Positions 36,021-43,803 of a stretch of 44,932 nt of DNA are shown here, piece after piece (within the stretch, counting starts at the first letter, position 1; every line of letters begins with the position of its first letter). This DNA comes from Aureibaculum marinum (lineage in GTDB: Bacteria > Bacteroidota > Bacteroidia > Flavobacteriales > Flavobacteriaceae). The notes under the pieces were generated by a model. It saw nothing but the letters and a program-made list of their open reading frames with translations. It ran no database searches and was not told the DNA's origin. Both the position numbers and the translations under genes were made by a program. The stretch lies in the NCBI RefSeq assembly GCF_003813905.1, contig NZ_RPFJ01000012.1:1-44932 (forward strand). Reading direction: 5' to 3'.

Positions 36021-37175
36021 ATGAATAAACATAAAAATAACAGGGCGAAACCGTCCAAAAGAAGACCTGTGTCTCAGCTAAACCCTGAGTTGCTTGTCAA
36101 AAAATCAAAATCTATTACCACAGCACCTTATGTATCAACAAGAACATTCGAACAATTAAATTTACATAAAGATTTACTGAGCAATATCGCGAATAAAGGT
36201 TATTTATCGCCTTCAGAAATTCAGGATAAATGTATCGATAAACTTATAGCAAGAGAAAACCTAGTAGGTATTGCAGCAACAGGAACTGGTAAAACAGGAG
36301 CATTTTTAATACCCATCATTCAGCAAATGCTTACAGCAGCTAATGTTATTAGCTTAGTGGTAGTTCCAACACGTGAATTAGCACAACAAGTACAAGCCGA
36401 GTTTAAATCCTTAACCCAAAATACCAAGCTTAACTCCGCTTGTTTTATTGGCGGAACAAGTGTGGGCAAAGACCTGTCTTTAGCAAAAAGAAAAACAAAT
36501 TTAATTGTGGGTACGCCAGGAAGATTAAATGACCTTATAGACCGAAAAGCTTTAAGAATAGAAAACATATCGGTTTTGGTTTTAGATGAATTTGACAGGA
36601 TGCTTGATATGGGATTTGTAAAACCTATCCAAAAGATTGTTTCTGGAATGCATAACCGACAACAAACCTTGTTGTTTTCTGCAACCCTAGATTCGTCTCA
36701 GGAAAAGCTAATTACACAAATAGCAGGTAATGCCACTAGGGTAAATGTAACCAATGGATTAAAATCGAGTGATAATGTAGATCAAAACATTATTAGGGTG
36801 AAAAACCGCGAAAATAAGTTTGATGTCTTGGTCAATTTGGTAAAAGAATCCTCATTTGAAAAAGTGTTACTATTTTCAGAAACCAAAAGAGGCGTTGACA
36901 AGCTAAGTAAACAGTTAAAAAATTCTGGAATGAAATCTGACGTAATACACGGAAATAAATCTCAAAATTACCGAACAAAAGCCATTGCCTTATTTAAAGC
37001 TGGAAAAATAAAAATATTGGTAGCTACAGATGTTGCTGCCAGAGGAATTGATATAAAAGGGGTTACCCATGTAATTAACTACCAATTACCTCAAACCATG
37101 GATAGTTATATCCACCGAATAGGTAGAACCGGAAGGGCAGAAGCCACCGGTGTAGCTTACACATTCGTTAATTAA
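36021..37175 (+). CDS. DEAD-type RNA helicase (RhlE-like, DEFD variant)
   Basis: A 384-residue helicase core with a basic N-terminal tail (HKNNRAKPSKRRPVS). Motifs are: Q-motif FEQLNLHKDLL with the SEIQ glutamine, motif I AATGTGKT (85-92), Ia PTRELAQQ (116-123), motif II D189-E-F-D192 in place of DEAD, III SAT (220-222), V ATDVAARGID and VI HRIGRTGR (365-372). The protein ends only 12 residues after motif VI, with no C-terminal extension. Likely unwinds structured mRNAs. Position between a desaturase and a cold-shock gene suggests a CsdA-like cold role. Confidence 0.9.
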   Translation: MNKHKNNRAKPSKRRPVSQLNPELLVKKSKSITTAPYVSTRTFEQLNLHKDLLSNIANKGYLSPSEIQDKCIDKLIARENLVGIAATGTGKTGAFLIPIIQQMLTAANVISLVVVPTRELAQQVQAEFKSLTQNTKLNSACFIGGTSVGKDLSLAKRKTNLIVGTPGRLNDLIDRKALRIENISVLVLDEFDRMLDMGFVKPIQKIVSGMHNRQQTLLFSATLDSSQEKLITQIAGNATRVNVTNGLKSSDNVDQNIIRVKNRENKFDVLVNLVKESSFEKVLLFSETKRGVDKLSKQLKNSGMKSDVIHGNKSQNYRTKAIALFKAGKIKILVATDVAARGIDIKGVTHVINYQLPQTMDSYIHRIGRTGRAEATGVAYTFVN

Positions 37176-37208
37176 TAAATAAAACAAATAATTTAAAACA
37201 AAACAATT

Positions 37209-37403
37209 ATGCAACAAGGAACAGTAAAGTTTTTTAACACACAAAAAGGATTCGGATTTATTAAACCTAGTAACTCCAACGAAGATATATTCGTTCACGT
37301 TAATGGATTAATTGACGAAATCAGAGAAAACGATGAAGTACAATTTGAAACCGAGCAAGGACGTAAAGGTCTTAATGCTATTAATGTAAAGGTTTTTAGC
37401 TAA
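37209..37403 (+). CDS. cold-shock domain protein (CspA family)
   Basis: A 64-residue OB-fold protein. RNP1 is KGFGFI (residues 14-19) and RNP2 is IFVHV (27-31), preceded by GTVKFFNTQ; the C-terminal strand is LNAINVKVF. It is an RNA-binding chaperone. It follows the helicase gene by 33 bases and is followed by a strong terminator, so it is the last gene of the cold operon and could also be made from a shorter transcript. Confidence 0.95.
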   Translation: MQQGTVKFFNTQKGFGFIKPSNSNEDIFVHVNGLIDEIRENDEVQFETEQGRKGLNAINVKVFS

Positions 37404-37424
37404 ACATAAAACTTCTATATTATT

Positions 37425-37457
37425 AAAAAAAGACCGTTATAATAACGGTCTTTTTTT
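37425..37457 (+). terminator. strong intrinsic terminator after csp
   Basis: AAAAAAAGACCGTTAT (to 37440) is followed by ATAACGGTCTTTTTTT (from 37442), a near-perfect palindrome ending in a T-run, starting 22 bases after the csp stop. Confidence 0.9.
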
Positions 37458-37879
37458 TACATTTTTAGAAGTGACCAGCTTAAGTCTTTTTATGGTCTAG
37501 TTCATTTTTTAACAATAAAAAACAATGTATTTTTTTATCACTTCGGAAAGAGTATTAAAAAGCATGTCAAAATCTATAATTTCAAATTCTTGAGGAAATC
37601 TTCTTTAAAATAATTTTTTCGAATTTTACCTGTAATTATTTAATAGTTTTATATTACAATAACTTAGGTTAGTTTTATTTTACTTCATTATTACGTCCTT
37701 TTGTTACTCTTTTCAAAGTTTAAAAATATGTTTGTCAATGGTACAAATTCATTTTTTTATTATCCTTTAAATTTTCTAGATATTGAACATTTTGTTTTCT
37801 AAGTGTTTTGTCCTGAAATATGGCCACAAGTTAAAATTAGGTTACTAATTTTTATAGGAACTATTGTTGGTACAATTTT
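37458..37879. other. 422-base AT-rich intergenic region at the core/accessory boundary
   Basis: No convincing gene. On the minus strand a 31-codon open stretch (37735-37830, GTG at 37827) has protein-like content, including RKQNVQYLENLKDNKK, and could be a remnant or chance. The region separates the cold operon terminator from the accessory block. Confidence 0.4.
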
Positions 37880-38692
37880 TTATTCAGTCAAAGTCCAGAT
37901 CAGAGCATTTTCTTTAGTTGCTCTGAAAATTGTATTGTGTTTTTCATTTGGTTTATCAGAATATTTCCAAGTCAATTTTGGTGGAGCACTGGTTTTTAAA
38001 GTTTTTTCAACGCTTTTGGTAAATTTTGAAATATCTTCTGCACTTGAACCTGTAAACCATAGCTTTAAATTTTTGTCAGGAAATTTAGACAATAACGAAT
38101 CTGCATTTTTAGCCAAATAGTGATTATTCCACCAGAGCGAAGGATCCATTGCAATATAGAAATCAAATGTATTAGGCTTTGTAAAAAATGTTTCCATAAC
38201 AAAAAGCCCTGCTAGTGATTCTCCAATAATTCCTTTTCTACTATTTGTTCGGTATTTTCTATTAATTTCAGGAATTAATTCTTCCGAAATAAATGCTCTA
38301 AAGTTTTTAGCACCATCTGTTACTGGACAAAATTGCTTATCATATTCAGCTTCTGAAAATCCTGTTAAATCACGTCCTCTTTCGGTATTTTCAATTCCAA
38401 CTAATACCATTGGAGGAATTTTACTTTCAGATAATAATTTATTCAATGTATTGGCGATGTGAGGAAAATCTTCCTTTATTCCACCGTCTGGCATGTAAAG
38501 TACAGGGAAACTGTCAGTCGAATTATTATAGTTTGGTGGTGTCCAAATGTTAATTACTCGTTCTTCGTTTACAAATTTTGATAAAATTGTTAAACTATCG
38601 TGCTGTGGAATAGGGTCATTATATACCACTCCTTTGACTTTACAACTAATTATCAAAATTACAATTAGTAGAAAAAATAATATTTTTTTCAT
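37880..38692 (-). CDS. esterase D/Fes-type alpha/beta-hydrolase lipoprotein
   Basis: A 270-residue protein with an SPII signal (LFFLLIVILIISC, Cys17). The Esterase (PF00756-type) fold is shown by RVINIWTPPNYNN, FPVLYMPDGG, PPMVLVGIENTERGRDLTGF and the nucleophile elbow G157-E-S159-L-A-G162. AMDPSLWWN and a late NEKHNTIFR (catalytic His) follow. Relatives include carbohydrate esterases and siderophore (enterobactin-type) esterases; which one cannot be told. Its stop lies in a long gene-poor stretch, and it faces away from the genes to the right. Confidence 0.82.
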   Translation of the reverse strand: MKKILFFLLIVILIISCKVKGVVYNDPIPQHDSLTILSKFVNEERVINIWTPPNYNNSTDSFPVLYMPDGGIKEDFPHIANTLNKLLSESKIPPMVLVGIENTERGRDLTGFSEAEYDKQFCPVTDGAKNFRAFISEELIPEINRKYRTNSRKGIIGESLAGLFVMETFFTKPNTFDFYIAMDPSLWWNNHYLAKNADSLLSKFPDKNLKLWFTGSSAEDISKFTKSVEKTLKTSAPPKLTWKYSDKPNEKHNTIFRATKENALIWTLTE

Positions 38693-39029
38693 ATTTGATT
38701 GTTTTTAAATGAATGCCAACGGCATTACAAATAACCATCAATTACAAGTACTATCCCTTAGTTTTTAGTGTAACACAAACGCTAACAATTACAAGTAGAT
38801 TCTGATGTAACCGAATCCACTGCCCCAAACGAAGCTACTTACGGTTATAAACTTAAGTTAGTAAGATAATAAAAAAATTAGATTTAATAAAAATAAACAA
38901 AATAGAGGTGTTACTTGATTTTTTACTCAATTTCTATTTTTTTAGTAGTATTTGTTTTACTAAATGTAAAGTTTATTTGTCTATTAGTTATATTTATTTT
39001 ACATTTGCTTAAAATTAAATCAGAATACT
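38693..39029. repeat. 337-base divergent intergenic region with short repeats and a hairpin
   Basis: AATGCC-AAC-GGCATT (38712-38726) is a 6-bp hairpin. The 12-mer CAATTACAAGTA occurs at 38739-38750 and 38786-38797, and GCTAAC lies at 38781-38786. GCCAACGG with GCTAAC/GTTAGC is also found in the element at 43656-43793, suggesting related repeat elements. A promoter follows at 38976-39007. No gene is seen. Confidence 0.35.
38976..39007 (+). promoter_or_regulatory. promoter with both -33 and -7 elements
   Basis: TTTG at 38976-38979 and TACATTTG (TAnnTTTG) at 39000-39007 are separated by 20 bases, the usual Bacteroidota spacing. The ATG of the membrane-protein gene follows 22 bases later. Confidence 0.6.
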
Positions 39030-39512
39030 ATGAAAATAAACTATTTATTTCCGTATAAGTTCAAGAAAATCGGTTGGTTTATACTTATTCCCTCGGCAAT
39101 TTTGGGTTTTGTTACTCTTATTTTTGATTATGAACCAAGTTTTTTAGATTTTAATCTTCCAGCAATTTTTATTAATGACCTTAATCTTTTTAGTGATAAA
39201 CGATTATTTGGAATGGTCAACAATAACATTTTTAATGAAATTCTTGGAATTTTTATTATTATCAGTTCATTATTTGTTGCCTTTTCTAAAGAAAAATCAG
39301 AGGACGAATATATTTCTAAAATCAGATTAGAATCTTTGGTTTGGGCAGTTTATATTAATTATGCAATTCTGTTATTTTCCTTTATGTTCATTTTTGACTT
39401 TTCCTTTTTATATGTTATGATATTCAATATGTTTACGGTCTTATTGTTTTTCATAATCAGATTTAATTGGCAAATTTCCAAACTTAAAAAAACAGCTAAT
39501 TATGAAGAATAG
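39030..39512 (+). CDS. multi-pass membrane protein paired with an HTH regulator, unknown function
   Basis: A 160-residue protein with four hydrophobic helices, at about residues 14-32, 65-85, 105-122 and 125-145. It begins MKINYLFPYKFKKIGW and has no catalytic motif. Its last 11 bases overlap the start of a small Cro/C1-type HTH gene. Such membrane-protein/HTH pairs are frequent in Bacteroidota, and the regulator probably controls its own operon. Function unknown. Confidence 0.7.
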   Translation: MKINYLFPYKFKKIGWFILIPSAILGFVTLIFDYEPSFLDFNLPAIFINDLNLFSDKRLFGMVNNNIFNEILGIFIIISSLFVAFSKEKSEDEYISKIRLESLVWAVYINYAILLFSFMFIFDFSFLYVMIFNMFTVLLFFIIRFNWQISKLKKTANYEE

Positions 39513-39708
39513 TATAAAAGTTGAAAGAGCAAAAAAAAATATTACTCAAGCTGAATTAGCTAAATTGGCAAAAGTTAGTAGACAAACAATTAATGCAATG
39601 GAATTAGGTAAATATGTACCATCTACAGTTTTGGCTTTGAGATTAGCTCAAATTTTTGAAGTTGAAGTTAGTGAAATTTTTACGTTGGAAGATTCTGATT
39701 GGGTTTAA
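39502..39708 (+). CDS. Cro/C1-type helix-turn-helix transcriptional regulator
   Basis: A 68-residue protein made of one HTH_3 domain: VERAKKNITQAELAKLAKVS, then RQTINAMELGKYVPS as recognition helix and loop, and LALRLAQIFEVEVSEIF. It binds DNA as a small Xre-like regulator. The gene overlaps the upstream membrane-protein gene by 11 bases. The effector signal is unknown and may come through the membrane protein. Confidence 0.88.
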   Translation: MKNSIKVERAKKNITQAELAKLAKVSRQTINAMELGKYVPSTVLALRLAQIFEVEVSEIFTLEDSDWV

Positions 39709-39902
39709 GCCTATAATACAGGAAACGTTTATGTGTAAGTTTTCGTTGTAAACCTTTTTTTATAAATTTTTACAAGTAAGGTATGCAATTTATGGGTTAT
39801 GGAGGGGTAAAATATACCATTGTTTTTGTCTAATACACTAATGGGAGACTAGTGTTTTTGATAAAATCTATTGTTGCACAACGCTTTTATTTAATTTTTT
39901 TT

Positions 39903-40616
39903 TTAAGGAATCAGTTGTTTCTTCACTTTTATATTATTGATTATTGATTTTTTGAAATCTTCAAAATTTTCATAATTATTCGGTGAATCTTTAATTTGTT
40001 CGTAAAAGAAGGATTTGTCTGTTTGGGGATAAATTATGATAGTTTCTCCAAATCTCAAATCAAAAAGTTTCATATTAATAAGCAAAGTAGAAAATCCATC
40101 TGGACTTGCAGAAAATACCCAATCAAATTCATTGTTTAGTACTTTAAATATGCCTTGTGCTGTTAAATAAGGATAATTTCGAGAATCAACCAATGTTGTT
40201 TGTTTCGCATCCTTGTCATTTGATAAAATCAGTAAAGTTAGTTTATCGATTATTTTTTCGCTTTCGGGGTTTTCATATTCTCCAATTCTAACACCTTTAA
40301 AAAAAGAAGAGTCCATTTTAATTGAAAATGGAATACTGGATACAGCATAGTCATATTCCGCAACTGGAAAAGGTGATTTATTCAAAGGATAACTCTGAAA
40401 AATTTCAGAATACTTATTATATGTTTCAATATCTTGATTAAATAACTTTATGTCCCATTTAGTAGTATCAAGGTGTTGAGCAGCTCTATTGTTTAGTTTT
40501 TCAAAATCCCATTTTTGTTCATCATATGTTTTAGCAATTGTGTTCAATTTTTCTCTGTCTTGACATGAATTAAAGAGAAAACCTAAAACTATTATTATCA
40601 GTATTTTTTTTGTCAT
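39903..40616 (-). CDS. lipoprotein of unknown function
   Basis: A 237-residue SPII lipoprotein (ILIIIVLGFLFNSC, Cys18). The mature part has several Trp/Asp-rich stretches (KWDFEKLNNRAAQHLDTTKWD) and FSASPDGFSTLLINMKLFDL, with no motif I recognise. It stands alone in the accessory block. Confidence 0.6.
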   Translation of the reverse strand: MTKKILIIIVLGFLFNSCQDREKLNTIAKTYDEQKWDFEKLNNRAAQHLDTTKWDIKLFNQDIETYNKYSEIFQSYPLNKSPFPVAEYDYAVSSIPFSIKMDSSFFKGVRIGEYENPESEKIIDKLTLLILSNDKDAKQTTLVDSRNYPYLTAQGIFKVLNNEFDWVFSASPDGFSTLLINMKLFDLRFGETIIIYPQTDKSFFYEQIKDSPNNYENFEDFKKSIINNIKVKKQLIP

Positions 40617-40677
40617 TGTATAATTTTCTAATGTTGTAAAAGGTTAGTATTATTGTCAGTTATGGCTTGTTACAGAC

Positions 40678-40770
40678 GTTTGCAACAAGTTATTAAAACA
40701 AGCATTTTCTACAGTAAAAAATGGAATTCCTTACGATGATAATTACAAAAGTATTTTGGTAAAAAATTAA
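40678..40770 (+). pseudogene. IS110-like transposase, C-terminal remnant
   Basis: The plus strand has 30 sense codons ending in TAA at 40768-40770 that read VCNKLLKQAFSTVKNG and then IPYDDNYKSIL. This resembles the C-terminal end of IS110/IS116-family transposases (VCNKLLKQ-x-FA... followed by YDxNY). There is no start and no upstream transposase domain, so only the last part of an insertion sequence remains. Confidence 0.5.
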
Positions 40771-40819
40771 TTGATTTTTATTTGTTTTTTACCACAGTAC
40801 TTTGTTGGCATTAGTACTT

Positions 40820-42550
40820 TTATATTGTCTCTAATATTTCAAAACTATTTTCAATCAATTCCTTTTGAGAATCATCATTATCTTTTAGAAGCGCTTTTTC
40901 TTCCGTTCCATTTCCAATGCAAATTATATGAGCATTATCTTTAAATATCTCATTCTTATATTCTTCAATTTTAGAATCAACATTTTTATCATCAGCTATT
41001 GATAAAATAGTTTGAGTATCTTTTGGGAAGTTTTCATTGATAAATCTCAAAATTTTATTTTTATTCCCTTGTTCAATGTCTTCTTTAAATACACTATCCA
41101 ATATAAAGGGTAATCTATGAATATCACTAGTTTTGGTTAATAAATAATTGAAAGCAAAATGATAACTTAAAACCGCAAGATGTAATTGTACACCTTGAAG
41201 TGGAAAGGATGATATTTCATATAATTGATAAAATCTTTCTTCATCTAATGATGGTAAACCTAGACTTGCATTATAAGTAAAGTACTTATCCTTAAATATT
41301 TTACTCTTTTTACCTCTTTCAATAAGTATTTCTTCGTCTGTTTTATACTCCTTTAATTTTTCTTTTTCGCTTTCTAAATCAATTGTTAATTGACCTATTT
41401 GTTTAGTTAAAATCTCAAATAGCTGAATGTTTGCTTTACTGTCGAGATACCTTTCAAGTGTTAGTCCATTTTCAGAGTATTTATTAAATGTTAGATATGA
41501 AGATTTTATGTCAAAACGATGTGATTCAATCTTTTTGTTTAAAGAATTTAACCTTGATTGTAATTTTTTGATTTTATCTTTTAAATCTCTCTGTAAATTA
41601 ATTGTATCATTTTCTTCTTGAAAAAATGAATAAACATCTTCGATTTTCGAAGGTAAAATTTGAGTACAAGTAGGACAGTGATCTTTTCCTGGTTCCTGAT
41701 TTTTATGGTTTCGTTTAACTTTAGAAACTACTGATAAACGTTGATTTAGGAAAGTCAATTTATTTGAGTCTGAAACATACGTATTTTCTAAATCAAGTAG
41801 TTTGTTTTTTTTCTCCGAGATGTTAGATATTAGTTCATTAGCTTTACCTTCAAGCGTTTGGTCGATTACATTAGCAAGTTTTAAGTCTTGGTTTTCTTTT
41901 TTGACATCAGTGTAGAACCTAATCTGTTGCTGAAGTCTATTTATTTCTTTTTCAATTTTTCGTTTTTCTTCCCTATCAATAATATTCTCTATACCTAAAT
42001 AATAATCAAGAAAGTCTTCTTTGAAATTTTTGTAAAAATTGAGGTTGCTAAAGGATTTACGCAAGTAAACCCAACCAACTTCTTGAGAGACATAATAGGG
42101 TAAGAAAATGGACTCTATTGGTGCTTCTGATATTCCACTATTTGATTCTAATAATAAATTGAAATTGAATAAATTATTAAAGTATTTTTTTAGTTTGACG
42201 TGTTCAGCAGAATTATCACTACTGATCCCATTAAATCTTAAAACTTTTTCATTTTCATCTTTTATTAAAAGTGTTTCATCTTGTCTTATAAAAACGTATT
42301 TTTTTTCTTCTTGTTCTTTTTTAATTGTACAATCAAGTCTAACAAAAATCTGTTCAGCTAGAATTTCGGTAAGTTTAATTTTATTATCATTTATCCCAAA
42401 TGCAAAAAGAATTAGTTGAATTAGAGTACTTTTTCCTGCTGTATTTTTACCGTAAATAACGTTTAGCTTGTCTTTAAATTCGGTTTGAAAAAATTTATTG
42501 TTCTCTTCGCTGTAAACAAGAATACTATTTATATCTAATGTTGTTTTCAT
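40820..42550 (-). CDS. SMC/Rad50-like ATPase with zinc hook (LmuB/ABC-3C type)
   Basis: A 576-residue ATPase. Walker A is G34-KNTA-GKST (GKNTAGKST, 34-42). A long coiled-coil section (about residues 190-400, rich in Glu/Lys/Leu) is interrupted by C292-P-T-C295, a Rad50-type zinc hook. The C-terminal half has an ABC-signature-like LQGVQLHLAVLSYHF (about 451) and Walker B PFILDS (481-486), where the usual Glu after Asp is Ser. This architecture fits the DNA-sensing ATPase of Lamassu or ABC-three-component defence systems. Its ATG overlaps the stop of the nuclease gene by four bases (ATGA), so the two are coupled and likely form one complex. Confidence 0.8.
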   Translation of the reverse strand: MKTTLDINSILVYSEENNKFFQTEFKDKLNVIYGKNTAGKSTLIQLILFAFGINDNKIKLTEILAEQIFVRLDCTIKKEQEEKKYVFIRQDETLLIKDENEKVLRFNGISSDNSAEHVKLKKYFNNLFNFNLLLESNSGISEAPIESIFLPYYVSQEVGWVYLRKSFSNLNFYKNFKEDFLDYYLGIENIIDREEKRKIEKEINRLQQQIRFYTDVKKENQDLKLANVIDQTLEGKANELISNISEKKNKLLDLENTYVSDSNKLTFLNQRLSVVSKVKRNHKNQEPGKDHCPTCTQILPSKIEDVYSFFQEENDTINLQRDLKDKIKKLQSRLNSLNKKIESHRFDIKSSYLTFNKYSENGLTLERYLDSKANIQLFEILTKQIGQLTIDLESEKEKLKEYKTDEEILIERGKKSKIFKDKYFTYNASLGLPSLDEERFYQLYEISSFPLQGVQLHLAVLSYHFAFNYLLTKTSDIHRLPFILDSVFKEDIEQGNKNKILRFINENFPKDTQTILSIADDKNVDSKIEEYKNEIFKDNAHIICIGNGTEEKALLKDNDDSQKELIENSFEILETI

Positions 42551-43635
42551 AAAGTATTTTTAACTTCAATATATGCTGCCGCAATTGCAGCTTTAAGCTG
42601 TAATTCGGATAATGTTGTGGATTTTTCTTTGTTAAATTTGGAATGATAACTTGCAATACAAGCTCTATCTGTGAAGTGTGATTTAAAGATAGCTTTATTA
42701 TCCACTACAAAATCAAAAATTTTATTATGCTCACTTTCATTAATGTCTTTGAACTTATCAAAGCTATTTTCATAATGAAGTTCAAATATTTTTACATCAA
42801 ATAGATTGATATTAAGTTCTTCACATAATTCGTCTTTTTTTTGTCTCCAAAAATCGAATGCTTTTTTCTTATTTGTTAGTATATTGATTATTGAATCGAT
42901 TTGGTTAGAGTCAATCCTTTTTTTATTATCGCTTAATTTAGCGACGTTCCCTTGATTAAACTCTCTTTCAATTTCCACCAAAGCAAAGTAAAATGTGTGC
43001 AATGCAGCTTTATGGTCAGCTATGTCATTTCCAAATACAGATACAAATTTTCCATTGAGTTGCTCTAATTGTGCTTTTGGTGTTCTACCTAAATCGATAA
43101 ATCTAAAATTAAGAGTATCGAAATTGGATATGTTTTCTGATGTAAAACATACATCTTTAGAACCTTTTTCAATTTTATTTTTAATGTTTTGGTCTAAATC
43201 AGAATACTTATAATGTTCAGTAGCTTCATTTACAAGGCAAGAATATTGTTTTTTGTTAACCTTACATTTAAGTTCTATTGTATTATTTGTCGCAAAAAAG
43301 TTGTCTTGACTAAAATCTGATGTTTTTGGGTGTGGGTCGTTCAACACTGATTGACTGGTTTCCGTGATTTTTTTAATAATTTTTAATAAACCGCTATTTG
43401 TCCATTTTGAGGTTGATTTTTTAGCTTGATAAGTCTCAATTTTTGAAAGTTCAGTTTGATTATCAAGGTATCCAAAAATTATATCCTCTAAATGTTCTAA
43501 TATTATAAAATACTTTTGGTTTTGTAATTGATTGTATTTTTCGAGAAACAAGTAAATAGTACAGTTCTTTTGAAAATCCATACCAATATTCGTATGGACT
43601 CCAGCATTTACTTCCGAATTGTAATTATTTGTCAT
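42547..43635 (-). CDS. Cap4/DUF4297-type dsDNA nuclease effector
   Basis: A 362-residue protein. The N-terminal ~100 residues have GVHTNIGMDFQKNCTIYLFL, then LEHLEDIIFGYL (E50-D51) and IETYQAKKS (Q70-A-K72). This is the (D/E)...QxK arrangement of restriction-like nucleases in the Cap4/DUF4297 family (GxxFQ...EDI...QAK). The C-terminal ~260 residues are mostly helical with no recognised motif and may bind the partner ATPase. It is the upstream gene of a coupled pair with the zinc-hook ATPase. Known relatives are nuclease effectors in CBASS and Lamassu systems, where they degrade DNA on phage infection; here no CD-NTase gene is visible, so an ATPase-triggered system is inferred. Confidence 0.75.
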   Translation of the reverse strand: MTNNYNSEVNAGVHTNIGMDFQKNCTIYLFLEKYNQLQNQKYFIILEHLEDIIFGYLDNQTELSKIETYQAKKSTSKWTNSGLLKIIKKITETSQSVLNDPHPKTSDFSQDNFFATNNTIELKCKVNKKQYSCLVNEATEHYKYSDLDQNIKNKIEKGSKDVCFTSENISNFDTLNFRFIDLGRTPKAQLEQLNGKFVSVFGNDIADHKAALHTFYFALVEIEREFNQGNVAKLSDNKKRIDSNQIDSIINILTNKKKAFDFWRQKKDELCEELNINLFDVKIFELHYENSFDKFKDINESEHNKIFDFVVDNKAIFKSHFTDRACIASYHSKFNKEKSTTLSELQLKAAIAAAYIEVKNTL

Positions 43636-43655
43636 TTAGTTTTTCTCGTATTAAG

Positions 43656-43793
43656 GCCAACGGTAAATTGTATGAGTAGTGGCAGATTGTGGGCTTCTTT
43701 CCTGTCAAACCGCTGTGCAGTTTGAGCGGGCTATAAACCTTCATATTTAGAACTTTGCCTGCCATTACTTATACAAAATGTTAGCCACCGTTA
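43656..43793. repeat. imperfect inverted-repeat element (attC-/MITE-like)
   Basis: The 21-base arms AAATTGTATGAGTAGTGGCAG (43665-43685, positions given because only 20 are quoted in parts: AATTGTATGAGTAGTGGCAG) and CTGCCATTACTTATACAAAA (43759-43778) are complementary at 17 of 21 positions. Two of the four differences keep G·T pairing. Outside them lie CAACGGT and ACCGTTA. Inside, CCGCT...AGCGG makes a further hairpin (about 43710-43729). No open frame is present. It lies between the nuclease gene and the next gene, in the 168-base gap. Confidence 0.55.
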
Positions 43794-43803
43794 TTCTATT
43801 TCG

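Noticed and set aside
39502-39708. Membrane protein plus HTH pair as a toxin-antitoxin system
   Set aside because: The membrane protein is 160 residues with four helices and shows no known toxin motif; order and overlap alone are not enough.
43656-43793. Inverted-repeat element as a true integron attC site
   Set aside because: The consensus core sites are not exact and no integrase gene is present, so only a loose resemblance is claimed.
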